A stretch of 64,000 nt of DNA from contig OX388311.1 of NCBI GenBank assembly GCA_947579605.1, positions 31,002,951-31,066,950 on the forward strand, written 5' to 3'. This DNA comes from Athripsodes cinereus (taxonomy: Eukaryota; Arthropoda; Insecta; Trichoptera; Leptoceridae). Under the pieces are notes generated by a model that was not told the origin of the DNA, did no database searches, and was given only the letters and a program-made list of their open reading frames with translations. Position numbers and translations under genes: made by a program. Positions 1 through 12,700 of the stretch are shown here, one piece after another; the stretch's first letter is position 1; each line of letters begins with the position of its first letter.

Positions 1-568
1 TGTAAACATACAGGGTGACCTACGTGTACTAATAAAATTATCTTCCACTTCTATGTAAACATACAGGGTGACCTACGTGTACTAATAAAATTATCTTCCA
101 CTTCTATGTAAACATACAGGGTGACCTACGTGTACTAATAAAATTATCTTCCACTTCTATGTAAACATACAGGGTGACCTACGTGTACTAATAAAATTAT
201 CTTCCACTTCTATGTAAACATACAGGGTGACCTACGTGTACTAATAAAATTATCTTCCACTTCTATGTAAACATACAGGGTGACCTACGTATACTAATAA
301 AATTATCTTCCACTTCTATGTAAACATACAGGGTGACCTACGTGTACTAATAAAATTATCTTCCACTTCTATGTAAACATACAGGGTGACCTACGTGTAC
401 TAATAAAATTATCTTCCACTTCTATGTAAACATACAGGGTGACCTACGTGTACTAATAAAATTATCTTCCACTTCTATGTAAACATACAGGGTGACCTAC
501 GTGTACTAATAAAATTATCTTCCACTTCTATGTAAACATACAGGGTGACCTACGTGTACTAATAAAAA
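1..568. repeat. 53-bp tandem satellite array, about 10.7 copies
   Basis: Head-to-tail units of exactly 53 bp begin at 1, 54, 107 and so on to 531; the last is partial. All copies read the same except one G-to-A change at 291 in the sixth unit. The array runs off the left edge, so its full size is unknown. By gene order it lies in the intron between the last visible UBE3C exon and the missing terminal exon. Such uniformity implies very recent amplification, homogenisation, or an assembly effect. Confidence 0.97.
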
Positions 569-700
569 TTTTAGTCACTCAGGATAGGTGGTATATCTCA
601 TCGCTGAATTGAAGATATTAATTTTTTTTTTAAATACTGTCGTTTATAGGACTCTTGAAAACTTACAAAACAGAGAGCAAGACTAATTCTTTACTGCTGG
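565..700 (-). repeat. SINE-A copy, partial
   Basis: Carries the SINE-A middle in reverse (GATAGGTGG..., CATCGCTGAATT..., ACTCTTGAAAACTTACA...). It abuts the satellite array, as if the array grew beside or inside it. Confidence 0.55.
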
Positions 701-751
701 CGATTGCACGTAAATAATTCATCTTTTATATTTACTATTTTGTGTTCATAC

Positions 752-3700
752 CTTAAATCCTAATAAGGGAGGCCTAGAACAACTGGTGACGAATTTCAGC
801 AACTGCCTCTTCTGTATGTCCGTAAAGTCCTCGACTACCTTCCAGAAGAACTTGATGGTGGGATGATCTATGGAGTAACTACCTATAAGGGACAGAAAGA
901 AAACGCTTTCAATGAGGCCAATAAATGTGAATTTTCCTTTTTTTATTCACTGTGTCAGTGTTTAGGTAGAACATTGTCAATCTGATGTCCTAGCAAGAAG
1001 AAAGACATCTCTCTTGTGAATAAATCGAATAGTAGAATAAAGCATTTGTTTTATTTATTTCATTATGTGAATTATCCTCTTTATTTGTATATTTCCTCAT
1101 ATCAGACATAAATATCTCTCCGTTCTAGAGCCAATTATTGCTACATCACTCCACTAATAAGAAATTTACATATACTAATAGTTCCAGAGAAAGAGTGGAG
1201 TAACAGTTTTATCTTAAAGTCCACGAGGCGTAGAGCGGCACGGCACCCATATGCCTCGCTGAGCTGTCCTGTTAACGAGCCACTGCACATAGAAACTACT
1301 ATACTATACCCTCACACCGTGTCCCAAGTGGGGTAGGCGGAGAGAACGGAACACCAAATAGATCTATCCTTACACACTTTCTTCGCTTCCAACGTAGAAA
1401 CCAATAGGGCAAATAATTCCAAATTCGCAGAGGGAAGCCTCGCTGCACCAACTATATTGAACAGATTGCCTGTGGACCTGCCGAGAGAGAATCACCCTGC
1501 CACCATATTCAAAAGCAAGTTGAAAATGCTACTGTTCAAAAGAAGTCATGGCGTCCTCGAGTGGGTCATGGATTATTAAACGATACCAAATATAAATTGT
1601 CTATATTATTAGTATGTATGCATATAGCAGCTAGAGAAACGTCAAAAATAATATCTCGCATATTGTAAACTATGACTAGAAACTGAAAGCACAAAGACAT
1701 GTTAGCATACAACGCTGTCCCTCTCTGCATGCGGCATCTGTTTATGAAGGCAGCGATGGGTGTGAGCAGGATAACAAGACTATCATACATTAGTATTACT
1801 GCTTTATTGTATACTTACTATACTATACTATACTATACCCTCACGCCATGTCCCAAGTGGGGTAGGCAGAGAGAACGGAACGCCAAACAGATCTATCTTT
1901 ACACACTTCCTTCGCTTCCTCCACATTCATACAGTTCCTCATACACGCACGTCGGTTCCTCTTACTCAACACGCGGCCGTCCTTGAGAATTTGATCCACG
2001 TGATCAAGCCACGTGGTTCTCGGACGCCCGCGTTTCCTCACACCCTTTCTTTCAGATAAGTATATCCTCTTTGTCATTCTTACCTCGTTCATTCGTTCAA
2101 CATGCCCAAACCACCGTAGTTTATTCACGCGCATTCTGTCCACAACACTCTTCTTGCATCCGCTCATTCTTCTAATATCCTCATTCTTCACTCTATCACG
2201 CAGCGTTTTACCAACCATTCTTCTCAACGATCGCATCTCTACTGCATTTATTCCACTTTCGTCCTTCTTCAACCACGTCCATGTCTCGCTTGCATACGTA
2301 AGTGACGGTACCAGAATGGTATTGTGCACCAGCATTTTAGCCATGTTCGACACATTGTCATTGCTGACAATGGGTCGAAGTGCACCGTTTACTCTAGCAC
2401 CGGCCACTTTCCTTCTTTCAATGTCCCCATCGCATCTTCCATCCCTCGTAAACATACTTCCCAAATATACATACTCACTTACTTGCTCCAAACATTCATC
2501 ACCAACTTTAATCTCGCAAATCGTTTTTTCATTCTCTCTTTCAAAAACAAGAACTTTCGTCTTCATAACATTCATTTTCAAACCATTCAAATTGCAACTA
2601 TCATACACACACGTAACAATCTCTTGTAAGTCCCTTTCACTCTCAGCCATTAACACCAAATCGTCTGCGTACATCAATGCATTCACCCGAAACCCATTCA
2701 GCTCGACACCAACATCCATCTCTTTCACAGGTCGCATACAGTAGTCGAAGAATAGGTTGAACAGCCACGGAGACATGACACAACCTTGCTTCACTCCTTT
2801 GTCTGAGTAATAATAAAAAATGTGTCAATTTTATTGACTAGTGTTAAATTCTTACCTCCATAATTAGTATGCGACCTCAGATCATCAACATCCACAGGGC
2901 TCTCAGCCCCCGAGACAAGAAGTCTCAACTCCTTGGGGCCAAAAAGCCTCAGCCAGGCCAGTGGCACCACTCCGTTAAGACCCTGACGACAGGCAACTGT
3001 CTGTAGTCTCACCTGACGAGACAACTTCCACTCGGCTACCAGATGAATGTATTCAATTCTATTTTCAGCTGTGACAGGAATGTTTGATCCTCCTGGCTTC
3101 AATTCCTCCACCTGGATATAAAAAATTTAAATTATTTTTAGCATTGTTCAAGTCACTTTAAATTATCCCTTTCTATATCTGTGCTATCCCATCTTCCATA
3201 ATTGCAGTAGCCAGCAGACTAGCGGCATATAATAAATATGCAAGTTATTCTATAATGATAATAAACTTTATTGTACAAAATATTTAAACAAAAATAATGA
3301 GATTACAACATGGTATATACAAATATTTTGCACAATGGGCGAGTTTATTGCAGGAACGCGATATCTTCCAACTAACCCAATAAAGTAAAACAAGATAAAT
3401 TGAAAACAGTGATAAAAATAATAATAATAAAAATAAATCTATCTGTGTCAATATAAAATATAAACACCCGTCTTAGGTGCAAAGGGTGATGAAAGGTAGG
3501 GTGTAAACACAAAGAAAGCAGGTTGCCTACTTTCTTTGTGTTTACACCCTTATATAGGATACTCTAAAATGTACAAAAAAAGGTGGGAGCTATTCTTTGC
3601 ATGGAGACTCTAAGAAACAATGTATAATGAAGAATAAAATAAATAAATAATCAGAAAAAGGAATACGTAATTCTTTATCTACTATGTACTTAGGAAATAT

Positions 3701-6700
3701 TTGAATTGTGATCTCTTACCCTCTGTTCACCAAGTTCGTCGCTCATAACTGTAAAGTCTAATCCTAAATCTGCAACGGCAGCTGACGGAAGAGCCCTGAG
3801 TTGCAGCAAAGATCGATGGAGTCTCTCATCTAGGGCTCCCAATCTATGGATATCTGCCTCACCACTATCAGCTTCGCCGACTAGGGCTTGCAGGAAAAAC
3901 TCTGCCAGAGGCAATTCAACCAGAAGACCTTCGTACAGAGCCTGGTAAACAAAATTTTATGTCATATATTCAACTTTATTGAGACACGAATTTATTTGAT
4001 GTATGTATACCAATTAGAAATTTCCCACAAGTTATAAACATTTTGGTAATTTTCTGGTCATTGCACATCCCACAACTCGTTCAATCACACATTTATTTCT
4101 CGTATCACAAAAATTAAATGAATTATAACAAGTTATGATGGTTTAGACGTGTAGAGCGAATGGATGATGAATGAACGATATAAAAAAATTATCTGTCTAA
4201 AAGGAGGTGAATAAAAAACCACTGCAATTTAGGATCCACATGAACTTAATTTTCAAAGATGGTCACGGGTTGAGTGAGAGAAATAGGCATGTGTACATAA
4301 GAATGTGGAAGAAACGCAAGAAGTGTGTAAGAATATATCAAATTGATATTCTGTCCTCTCTGCCTAACTCAATCAAAATGTGGTGTAAGGAGATAATGTA
4401 AAAAAATAACAAACCTTTCCCAACATTCTCCCAATAAAATAGTAATGCTGTTGGAAATTCTCCACCAGCAGGTGGACAGCAGGATTGGGATAAAGAGTAT
4501 TATCTCTGGTTAATCGGAAGAAACCCCTGTTGGGATCACAAGCCGTTCGGAGCAGTTCCGACAAGAACTCACGGAAGACACCACCACCGTCAACTCCAGC
4601 CTCTTCGAGACCCACTTCGTTCATCAACTGGACACGCATCTTCACACGAAGATTTGGTTCTGAAAAACGATTTTTTTTAGTATTCAAATTATCAATAATC
4701 ATCACACATTATGCATGTTCAGAAAATTGACGAAAGGTTTAAAAGTTGCGCCATTCCAGCGACCTGTCCAACAACCAGCCCCCTCCATTTATTTAATATA
4801 TACACATGGGTAAGCCTTTTTATATCTTAAAAAAAATATGTATTCAAAAATAAAAACAAGTTAATCAGGATGTTTATTTTTCAAATTGAATTTGACAACC
4901 CCACAAAAAGCAATATACATATATCGCCCGGTTCCATAGGTCATGTGGAATGTGATGCTCTTTCAATTCCAAAAACAAGAAATTAATTAAAAAATTTTAT
5001 TGTTGTTGGTAGCTTATGGAGTTGGGTGCTTGATCTAGCGTTAAGTCAAAATCAAGGAAAAAAGCGAGAAAATTTTTTCATACCATTCTGTGGACTGAGT
5101 TTATCGAAGGCGTCTTCATAAAGGTGAGACCTCCTGATTAAGACATTGATGGTGGGTCCCTGCAGGAAGCTCACCAAGTCTCCTTGCTGCTCCTGTTTAT
5201 CTCTGAAACAAAAAAGATGAATATATTATTGTGTTTAAAGATACCACGTGTAGGATCCCCATCAAAGAATAAGTCTCCCACTTTTTTCTGTAAGTTTTCG
5301 AGTGTCCTGTAAAAAGAAGGTATAATTGTAACATATATATAAAATAAGGCATTTAATGTCTTATTTTATTTTTGAAAAAAAAAAGAGGTGAATCTGGATT
5401 TGAAATACACCGACCACCTATTGTGTTAAAAAACAACCACGAATGACCAATATGCCATCCATTGTGAATGTATAATTTTTTTTGGCTTGGAGAAGATGAC
5501 TATGTGTGATTAGTTCTATGACTACTTTACTTGTGGGAAATGTCATGATGATATAGATAGATATTTTTTTTAACAAAGATATATCTTGGTTTTTTTATAA
5601 ACCCAAATACAATCTTATACAATTTTCACAGTAAGCTAAAAGCTTGTGTTGTGAAAGGGGAGTTTGCCGGCACCCTGGATCGAACCGCGGACCCCTTGTT
5701 CAAGAGGCCGAGACTCTACCTCCAGGCTACCGACGAACCCATATATATAATGTCCTCTCAGAAGAAGTTGCCAGAGATCCTGGAAGCAGTCAAATGACAG
5801 GGGTCTCTGGAGACCTATGTGTAATGGTCTTAAGGATATATTGATGATACCAAGACATTGTTTCAGAAATTTTTGTATACTTACTTCATTATCAGTCCCT
5901 GGAAGATGAGAACCCTTTGGGAGAAAGGAACCACAAATGGTATTTCTTTTAGTATTGTCAAAGTCCTAACTTCCTTGGTGGTCAACGGAGGGCCATCCTC
6001 TAGAAAAACCAATTATTTTATTAATTGTCTGTGTATTTAATTTAGCAAAGGACAAAAGTTTTACTGAGAAGAATGGTTTGAAAATAGTTGCATGATAGAA
6101 TGAGGATATCAGGAGATGAGCGGATGCGAGAAGAGTGTTGTGGATAGAATGTGTGTTAAGTAGCATTGCCATTGCTTCACTTTGGATGATCATCCAGAGT
6201 GTCAGGGTCAAACCTGTTCATCGAAAGTGAACACGTCTGTTCACATTTGTTCATCCTATGCTTTCACTGCCATATCTACACTCTCACTCATGTTGTATGT
6301 AGTTTGACGTATTTTTGTATAAAAATAATTAAACAAATTCAAAAATGAAAAATAACACTTAAAATAAATTAATATAGCTCTCGACTGCATAATAATTTTG
6401 TACATGGTTCTGACATTCAATACAAATTCATAGAGAATAAAACAAATAATAAGATGAAACTTGTTTATGGTCGTTTCAGTGAAAGGTCCTTTCATCGAAA
6501 TTATGACGAGTGATAATCTCTTTCCTCCGTCATTGCTAGTGATCACTATTGATGAAACGCCTGTTCACACCTGTTCATCTTGGAGGATCATCCAGAGTGA
6601 TCACTGAAAGTGAACGTACGTGAACGACCCTTAAGTAAGTTGCGATGGTTTGGACATTCAAAGCGAATGGATGACGAAGAGGATGTTTCTATCTGAAGGA

Positions 6701-9700
6701 GGGGATGTGAGAAAGCGCAGACTTCTGTGAATTATGTGGCTTGATCACGTGAATTAAATTCTCAAAGACAGCCTCTTGTTCAGTACGAGAAAACGGTGTG
6801 TGTGTATGAGAAATTGTATTAATGTAGAAGAAGCGAAAGAAGTATGAAGTGATAAAAGTATACAGCATTCTATCCTTTCTGCCTACCCTACTTGGGATAC
6901 GGCATGAGGGTATAGTATAGTACAATACAGTAGCATTTAATTTAAAATGTAGAAAGCAAGTAAATATTTGTAAAATTTCACATGAAACATAATAAACATT
7001 TTCAATTCTGCAGTGATGAGAATGATGAACACCCATTGTAGGTGTAATTTTTTTTATTGGCACGGAGAAGACTACTTGCATGTTCATTACATGGAGTAAG
7101 CCTACTGGCTACCCTATTCGTAGAAGATGATAAGTATGTTAAAGATCCTTACCACAATCTTCCCTGGTGAGGGCTGAAAAAGCTGCGAATGGTCTGTATA
7201 ACCTCAGTCTATGATTCCTCCTAGGGTTCAGTAAGTGATGGGGCCTGTCGGCTAACAAAGGTAAGGCTGGGCCTCCTCCGTTCCCCATGCACCACTCTCT
7301 CTCCCCGCTCGTGAAGTGTAGTCTCTGATCTCGAGTGTGGAGTTGTCTCAATAGACGTACAGAAACCTAAAATATGACATGTATTAAAAAGATGACAATG
7401 TTTCTGTTGTTGTGTTGTGAACATCTAAGTGAAAAGTTAACTGTGTTGTAATTAAATTATAATAATTATCACAATTGAAATATGTTCAATAGATACATTT
7501 CTTGATTACTAAATAGTAAAATTGACAGACATAAGAATTCAGAATTCAGAGAGTAAACAAAATGAGAGATTTATTTTTTCGTTGATAATTAATAACTATT
7601 TTTGGGAACGGTTGATAACTATTTTTGTTGATGGTTGATAACCGCTTTTGTTAACGGTTGATAATTTTGTGGTAAGCAGAATAAATCAGGCAAGAATTGC
7701 CTTTGACAAAAAATCTAAAATTTTGGAATCCCCTAATATTGATTTAAGCGTGAGGAAGAATCTCACTAAAGCCTTTGTGTGGAGCATTTTGCTATATGGG
7801 TGCAAGACGTGGACCATCAGCAAGAGTGAAAGCGGACGGTTAGCGGCATTTGAAATGTGGTGCTATAGACGCATGCTGAAGATTCATTGGTCGCAACATG
7901 TCGAAAATGAAGAAGTGTTAACCAGGGTTGGCAAAAAAAGCCAACTCCTCAAAAGAATCTGCCAACAACGAGCTAACTGGATTGGCCACAACATCAGGCA
8001 CCCAGGACTGCTCATCGCAATCGCAGAGGGTAGGACCGAAGGCACAAATGGCAGAGGCCGACCGAGAGACGCCTATATTGACCAACTGAAGAGGGACATG
8101 AGCTGTGGCTCATACATGGAGTTGAAGAGACTGGCTGAGAATAGGGAGGAGTGGAGAAGCAAGTCCAAACTCATTGCAGACCAATCCAATGGATTGTAAC
8201 TCATTATATATATATAATTTTGTGGTTGATAATCTGAATGTGGTGTGCCAGTACAATGAATGAATGAATGAATGATTGAACAAAACCGTGGGCATGTTAT
8301 AAGACTGTAATGTTACCTATACTTTTTGTTTACTATTACTTGTGGCGCATGTTGTTGGATGATAGCTGACCCCTAAGAGATTTACTTACCTTTTGATCTG
8401 CACTTAACTTTGTGGCTATTGTCAATATTGTGCTTCTTTCTTTGAAATAATAAAATTAAATAGATGAAAAACTCCCACATTTAATTTATTGTAAATTTCT
8501 TTACCTTGAAGAGATGAGCCCAAACAGCAGTTCGATTGTGAAATTGTTGACTATTTGTTTTTAATTTTTGGGGATCCGAAGAGAATACAGCACTCCTGCA
8601 ACAAACGAGAAAAAATCAATAGTTTAACATGAAAATAAGCAAGATGTTAGTAAAGAATAAATAGATCTCCAACTAAAATAAAAAAAAAATTAAACTTTAT
8701 TGTAACGCTCATTGGCATGACGGCTATTGTGATACGGGGCTAGCATTCTTACCTATAAATTACAAGATCTCAGGTTCGATTCCAGGCAAATACAAAATTT
8801 CTTCCCCTCAATCCAGATAAATAGAAAAAACATGAAACTCAAATAAGTTTGATTATAATATACGAATAAAATAAAACATAAATTCAACTTACTTATAGTC
8901 TTGTCCAACATTAGGCCTTTGCTCAGGGAAAGCCAACTCTATGAGCCCTGTACATACTTGTCTGAGCAGCACACACAGAGGTCCCAACTCGGAGAAAGAA
9001 AAAGCCTGAGTTACCGTCGCCAATGTAGTGGACTCTACTGCAATAAAAAATAAAATAATTTTTTTAAAAATTAATTAATTTACTTGAATAAGTTAAAAAT
9101 TTATATTTTTCTTTACATGCATGTAGGTCCAGAATATTTTCAAAAATATTTTTTCAAATAAATATCAAACCTGTGAAAATGAGTAATTTAAAAAAATAAT
9201 AATTAAATCAAAACTTGTGTACAACCTTTCCATAAAATTGGAAAAAAAATCTCTTAACACAAAATTAAATGACATAAAAAAATGCCTAAAATAATGTTTG
9301 TTAACGATTTTTAAAAATCTTCTGTAAACACAATACTATGCATTACATACTTGTATAGGAGTATTGTCAATAAAAATATATTATATAAAGTTTTACTTGG
9401 CAACACTCCCATACAAAGAAAATTTGTAGTATTGACGTCAGAAGTCGTGACGTAATCAAGTGTTATCCGCTGTTGCCGTACACCATCTGGGGTGAAACTC
9501 AAAATCGCACTTCAAGTGATGAAAACAATAATTTTAGATATAATTTATCATGATTGTATGATGACTTTCTTGCAATGTTTAAATAAAATATTACGGGACA
9601 TAATTTAGTAAATAAGATAATAGCACCATACAAATCATCGTTGTTTTCTATGTTTTCCTTCCCTGATTCCACCTACACCCAATCATTCCCAACTAATAAT

Positions 9701-12700
9701 TTAAATACCGGTAATCCGACAAATGTTTTGCAGGGCAGTGTCGAACTATCGAATTTGTCGGATTATAGAGTACTGCCTAAGATCCCCTATAGTACGGTAT
9801 TTTTTACAAACGAGTACCTTGTAATCCGACAAATTACAGATTCAATGATAAGATTTTATATGTTATACTCTGAAGTTTATTTAACAAAAGCGAAGACTGT
9901 AAAAAAAATATTCAATATATTGTAATAGTCATGTCGGATTACAGGGGGTGCCGGATTAGACAGGGTCCAGATTACCGGGGGTTAACTGTACATCCATCTC
10001 CACTCTATCACCCTCTATTTATACACAACTAACAAGCTTTTTGAAAATGGTCGCAAACCTATTTAACTTTATAAGTGACAATTTAATCAAATACATAGTG
10101 GAAAACTCTTCATACGATCAAGTCGCGTAATTATTAGACTGTGTATGTCGATAAAATTAAAAAATATACGTCATTATACCTGTTATTGTAGGAATATCAC
10201 TATTGGCAAATTCTTCATCGTGTAAGGTCGCCAGAAGCAATGAATACAACGAACAGAAAGTTGCTAGAGGTGGAAGCAATCTAGCGGCTCTAGTTCCTAT
10301 CCCTTGTGAGAGATCGGCTAGCAACGTGCCTCCCCTACCTCCCGGAGCGCTGGGATTATTAGAGATATGCCCCGACGTGCCGGCAGTGACATTTGAAGGA
10401 GTGACTTCCAAATTGCTGGCCCACGACCACAAGGAACGGAGAAACCATTGTTTAAACGCTAATGTAAATATAAGTCTGAAATAGAAAATAAAACCAAATG
10501 TTTATATAAAGGTCTTTCACTAAATGACATAAAAAATTAACTTAAGACCATAGTAAGTCTTGTACTCTGAGTCCAAGATTGATCCATAAAAATAAGAACA
10601 ATTTGGTGAATATCCAAATACCAAATGCATCTCCCTTGTTGATATACCCATCTCCTTCACTCTTTTCAAACACCCTCAACTCCACTCATAAAAAAATTAA
10701 TTATATATCGATGGTTTAAAGCACAGAAGACACATGTCCACTTTTTAGGTAAAATGAGTTAATACATGTACAAGATCGGTTGCAACGCCATCTATGTCCT
10801 GATTAAATATTACCAACAATCTTAATATCATTATTGAAATATTTAGTAAAAACCAAATGTCACATGTCCACAAATTCACTTTGTTTTGTGCACAGATGTA
10901 ACATGTCACAAAAGATATGAAGATTCTAAAAAAACACATGTTCATTTAGGACGGACATGTGTCATCTGTGCACGCATAAACGCATCCCAAAAGTCGCCGT
11001 GAGTGGCACTTCCATCACACTTCCAAACACATGTCCATGACCATCATCTAAAAATGCTAATTCTTGACATTCTGGTTAAAAATATAGTAAAAAATAAGTA
11101 ATAAATGACATTAAAAAAGAACAAAGATTATGATTTTCAACACCTTCTGCATTAATTTGAAGTTAGTGAATTAATTAAGAATCTCAAACATTCAAAACCT
11201 GTTTTCTCTAAACTGTCAAATGTGGACATGTGTCTTCTGTGCTTTAAACCATCGATATGTTTTTCCCACCACGTGCTTAATACAGAACATTAGAAAATTT
11301 ACAGAAAAAAGTGGTAGATCTTACTTACTTGTAATGCCTAGCTGCTTTATTACTCAGTAACAAATGATGGCATATTCCGGATATATGCTCCAACGCCGCC
11401 TCATTCCAATCATTCTTTCCAGCGTGTAAACACATGTACAGTATACAGCTATCGTTACTGTTTAACATCTCCGCACACTGACTATGTATTTCCGTTTCCC
11501 TCTGTGATATAGGATCTTCGTCCCCTTCGCTTTCGCTGTCCGCATCACAACCGGACTGAGTATTAAATGGATAGGCTTCGTCTGACGGAGACTTCAACAC
11601 TTTGTGGCAGAGATTTTCCGTGAGTTTTGATATAAGTTGCAGATAGCTCAACACTTGCGGATTCCAGAAGAAGTTAGTATTTTTGGAACCGCAAATAGAT
11701 TGTACTGAAAAAATAAAAATTACATTTAAAAAATATGATAAATACCTCGTGAAGTCCCTGGTAAAGAATAAACCATTATTTTCTGTAAGTTTTTGTGTCC
11801 TGTAAAAGGAAGATATTCGTAAAAACTTCCCTTTTAAACAGGACAATCAAAACTATACAGAAAAGTTTGGATGATCTATTCATTAACAGGAAAGCAATTT
11901 CATTTCCTTTACTTGTCAAAATTTCATTTACCTATTCTTTTTGCATTCAACTGTGCTCAGGACAAAGGCATCAAACCACAATTTTGGCGAAAGTCGTTTT
12001 ATGTTTTAAAGTCAATCATTTGTGTCTTGTACACATTCTGGTTAAAGGATTCAATCCCCAAACGTCTAGTTTTTAAAGAAAAAGCAAAATATTTTTTTTA
12101 GCTAGGACTTAATTGCAAATATCCAATAGACAAACAGCATGAGTTTCGTTATTAATACCAAAAAATTTTATCCAGACATAATTTTTTGGCGAGGTAAAAG
12201 GCATCAAACCACATAACAGATACTCACTAAAATTTGGTGGCTGCAGATACAGAAGAGAATATAACAACCACATTGTGTACGGTACGGGGGTTTTCTGATC
12301 ATCTTCTAGCCTCAGACTCCACACGAGAGCCGCATAAGGAAAAGCGTTGCCGTTTTTTAGCGCTGGCAACACGTACAACTTCACCACCTCGCTCAAATCT
12401 GAACAGAGTATACTCGTGGCAAATTCTCTTAACACTACATTACTGAAAGCAGAAAAATATTTTACAATTATTTAAAGTTATAAAATCAAAGTAATGTCTA
12501 TCGTTAGTCTACTAGTAAGTCCAAATTTGATGTAAAACCAATTCATTTATATATTACCGAGTTGAACTATACATACAACTTTCAAAAATTTCAAATTATG
12601 TGATAAGCATGACACAGAGGAATTGGGAATGTTGCCTGAGTTTAAAGAGTACTCTTAACCAAGCCTTGAGTCGATTCATAAGTATCCAAACTCTGTGTCA

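Noticed and set aside
1..568. Reading the array as CRISPR
   Set aside because: Units are contiguous with no unique spacers, in a eukaryotic intron.
2013..2744. 243-codon plus-strand ORF
   Set aside because: It is the antisense shadow of the RTE-A reverse-transcriptase frame.
5640..5745. Possible tRNA gene on the minus strand
   Set aside because: The B-box is good but it is attached to a repeated tail found at three other places; a SINE head, not a tRNA gene.
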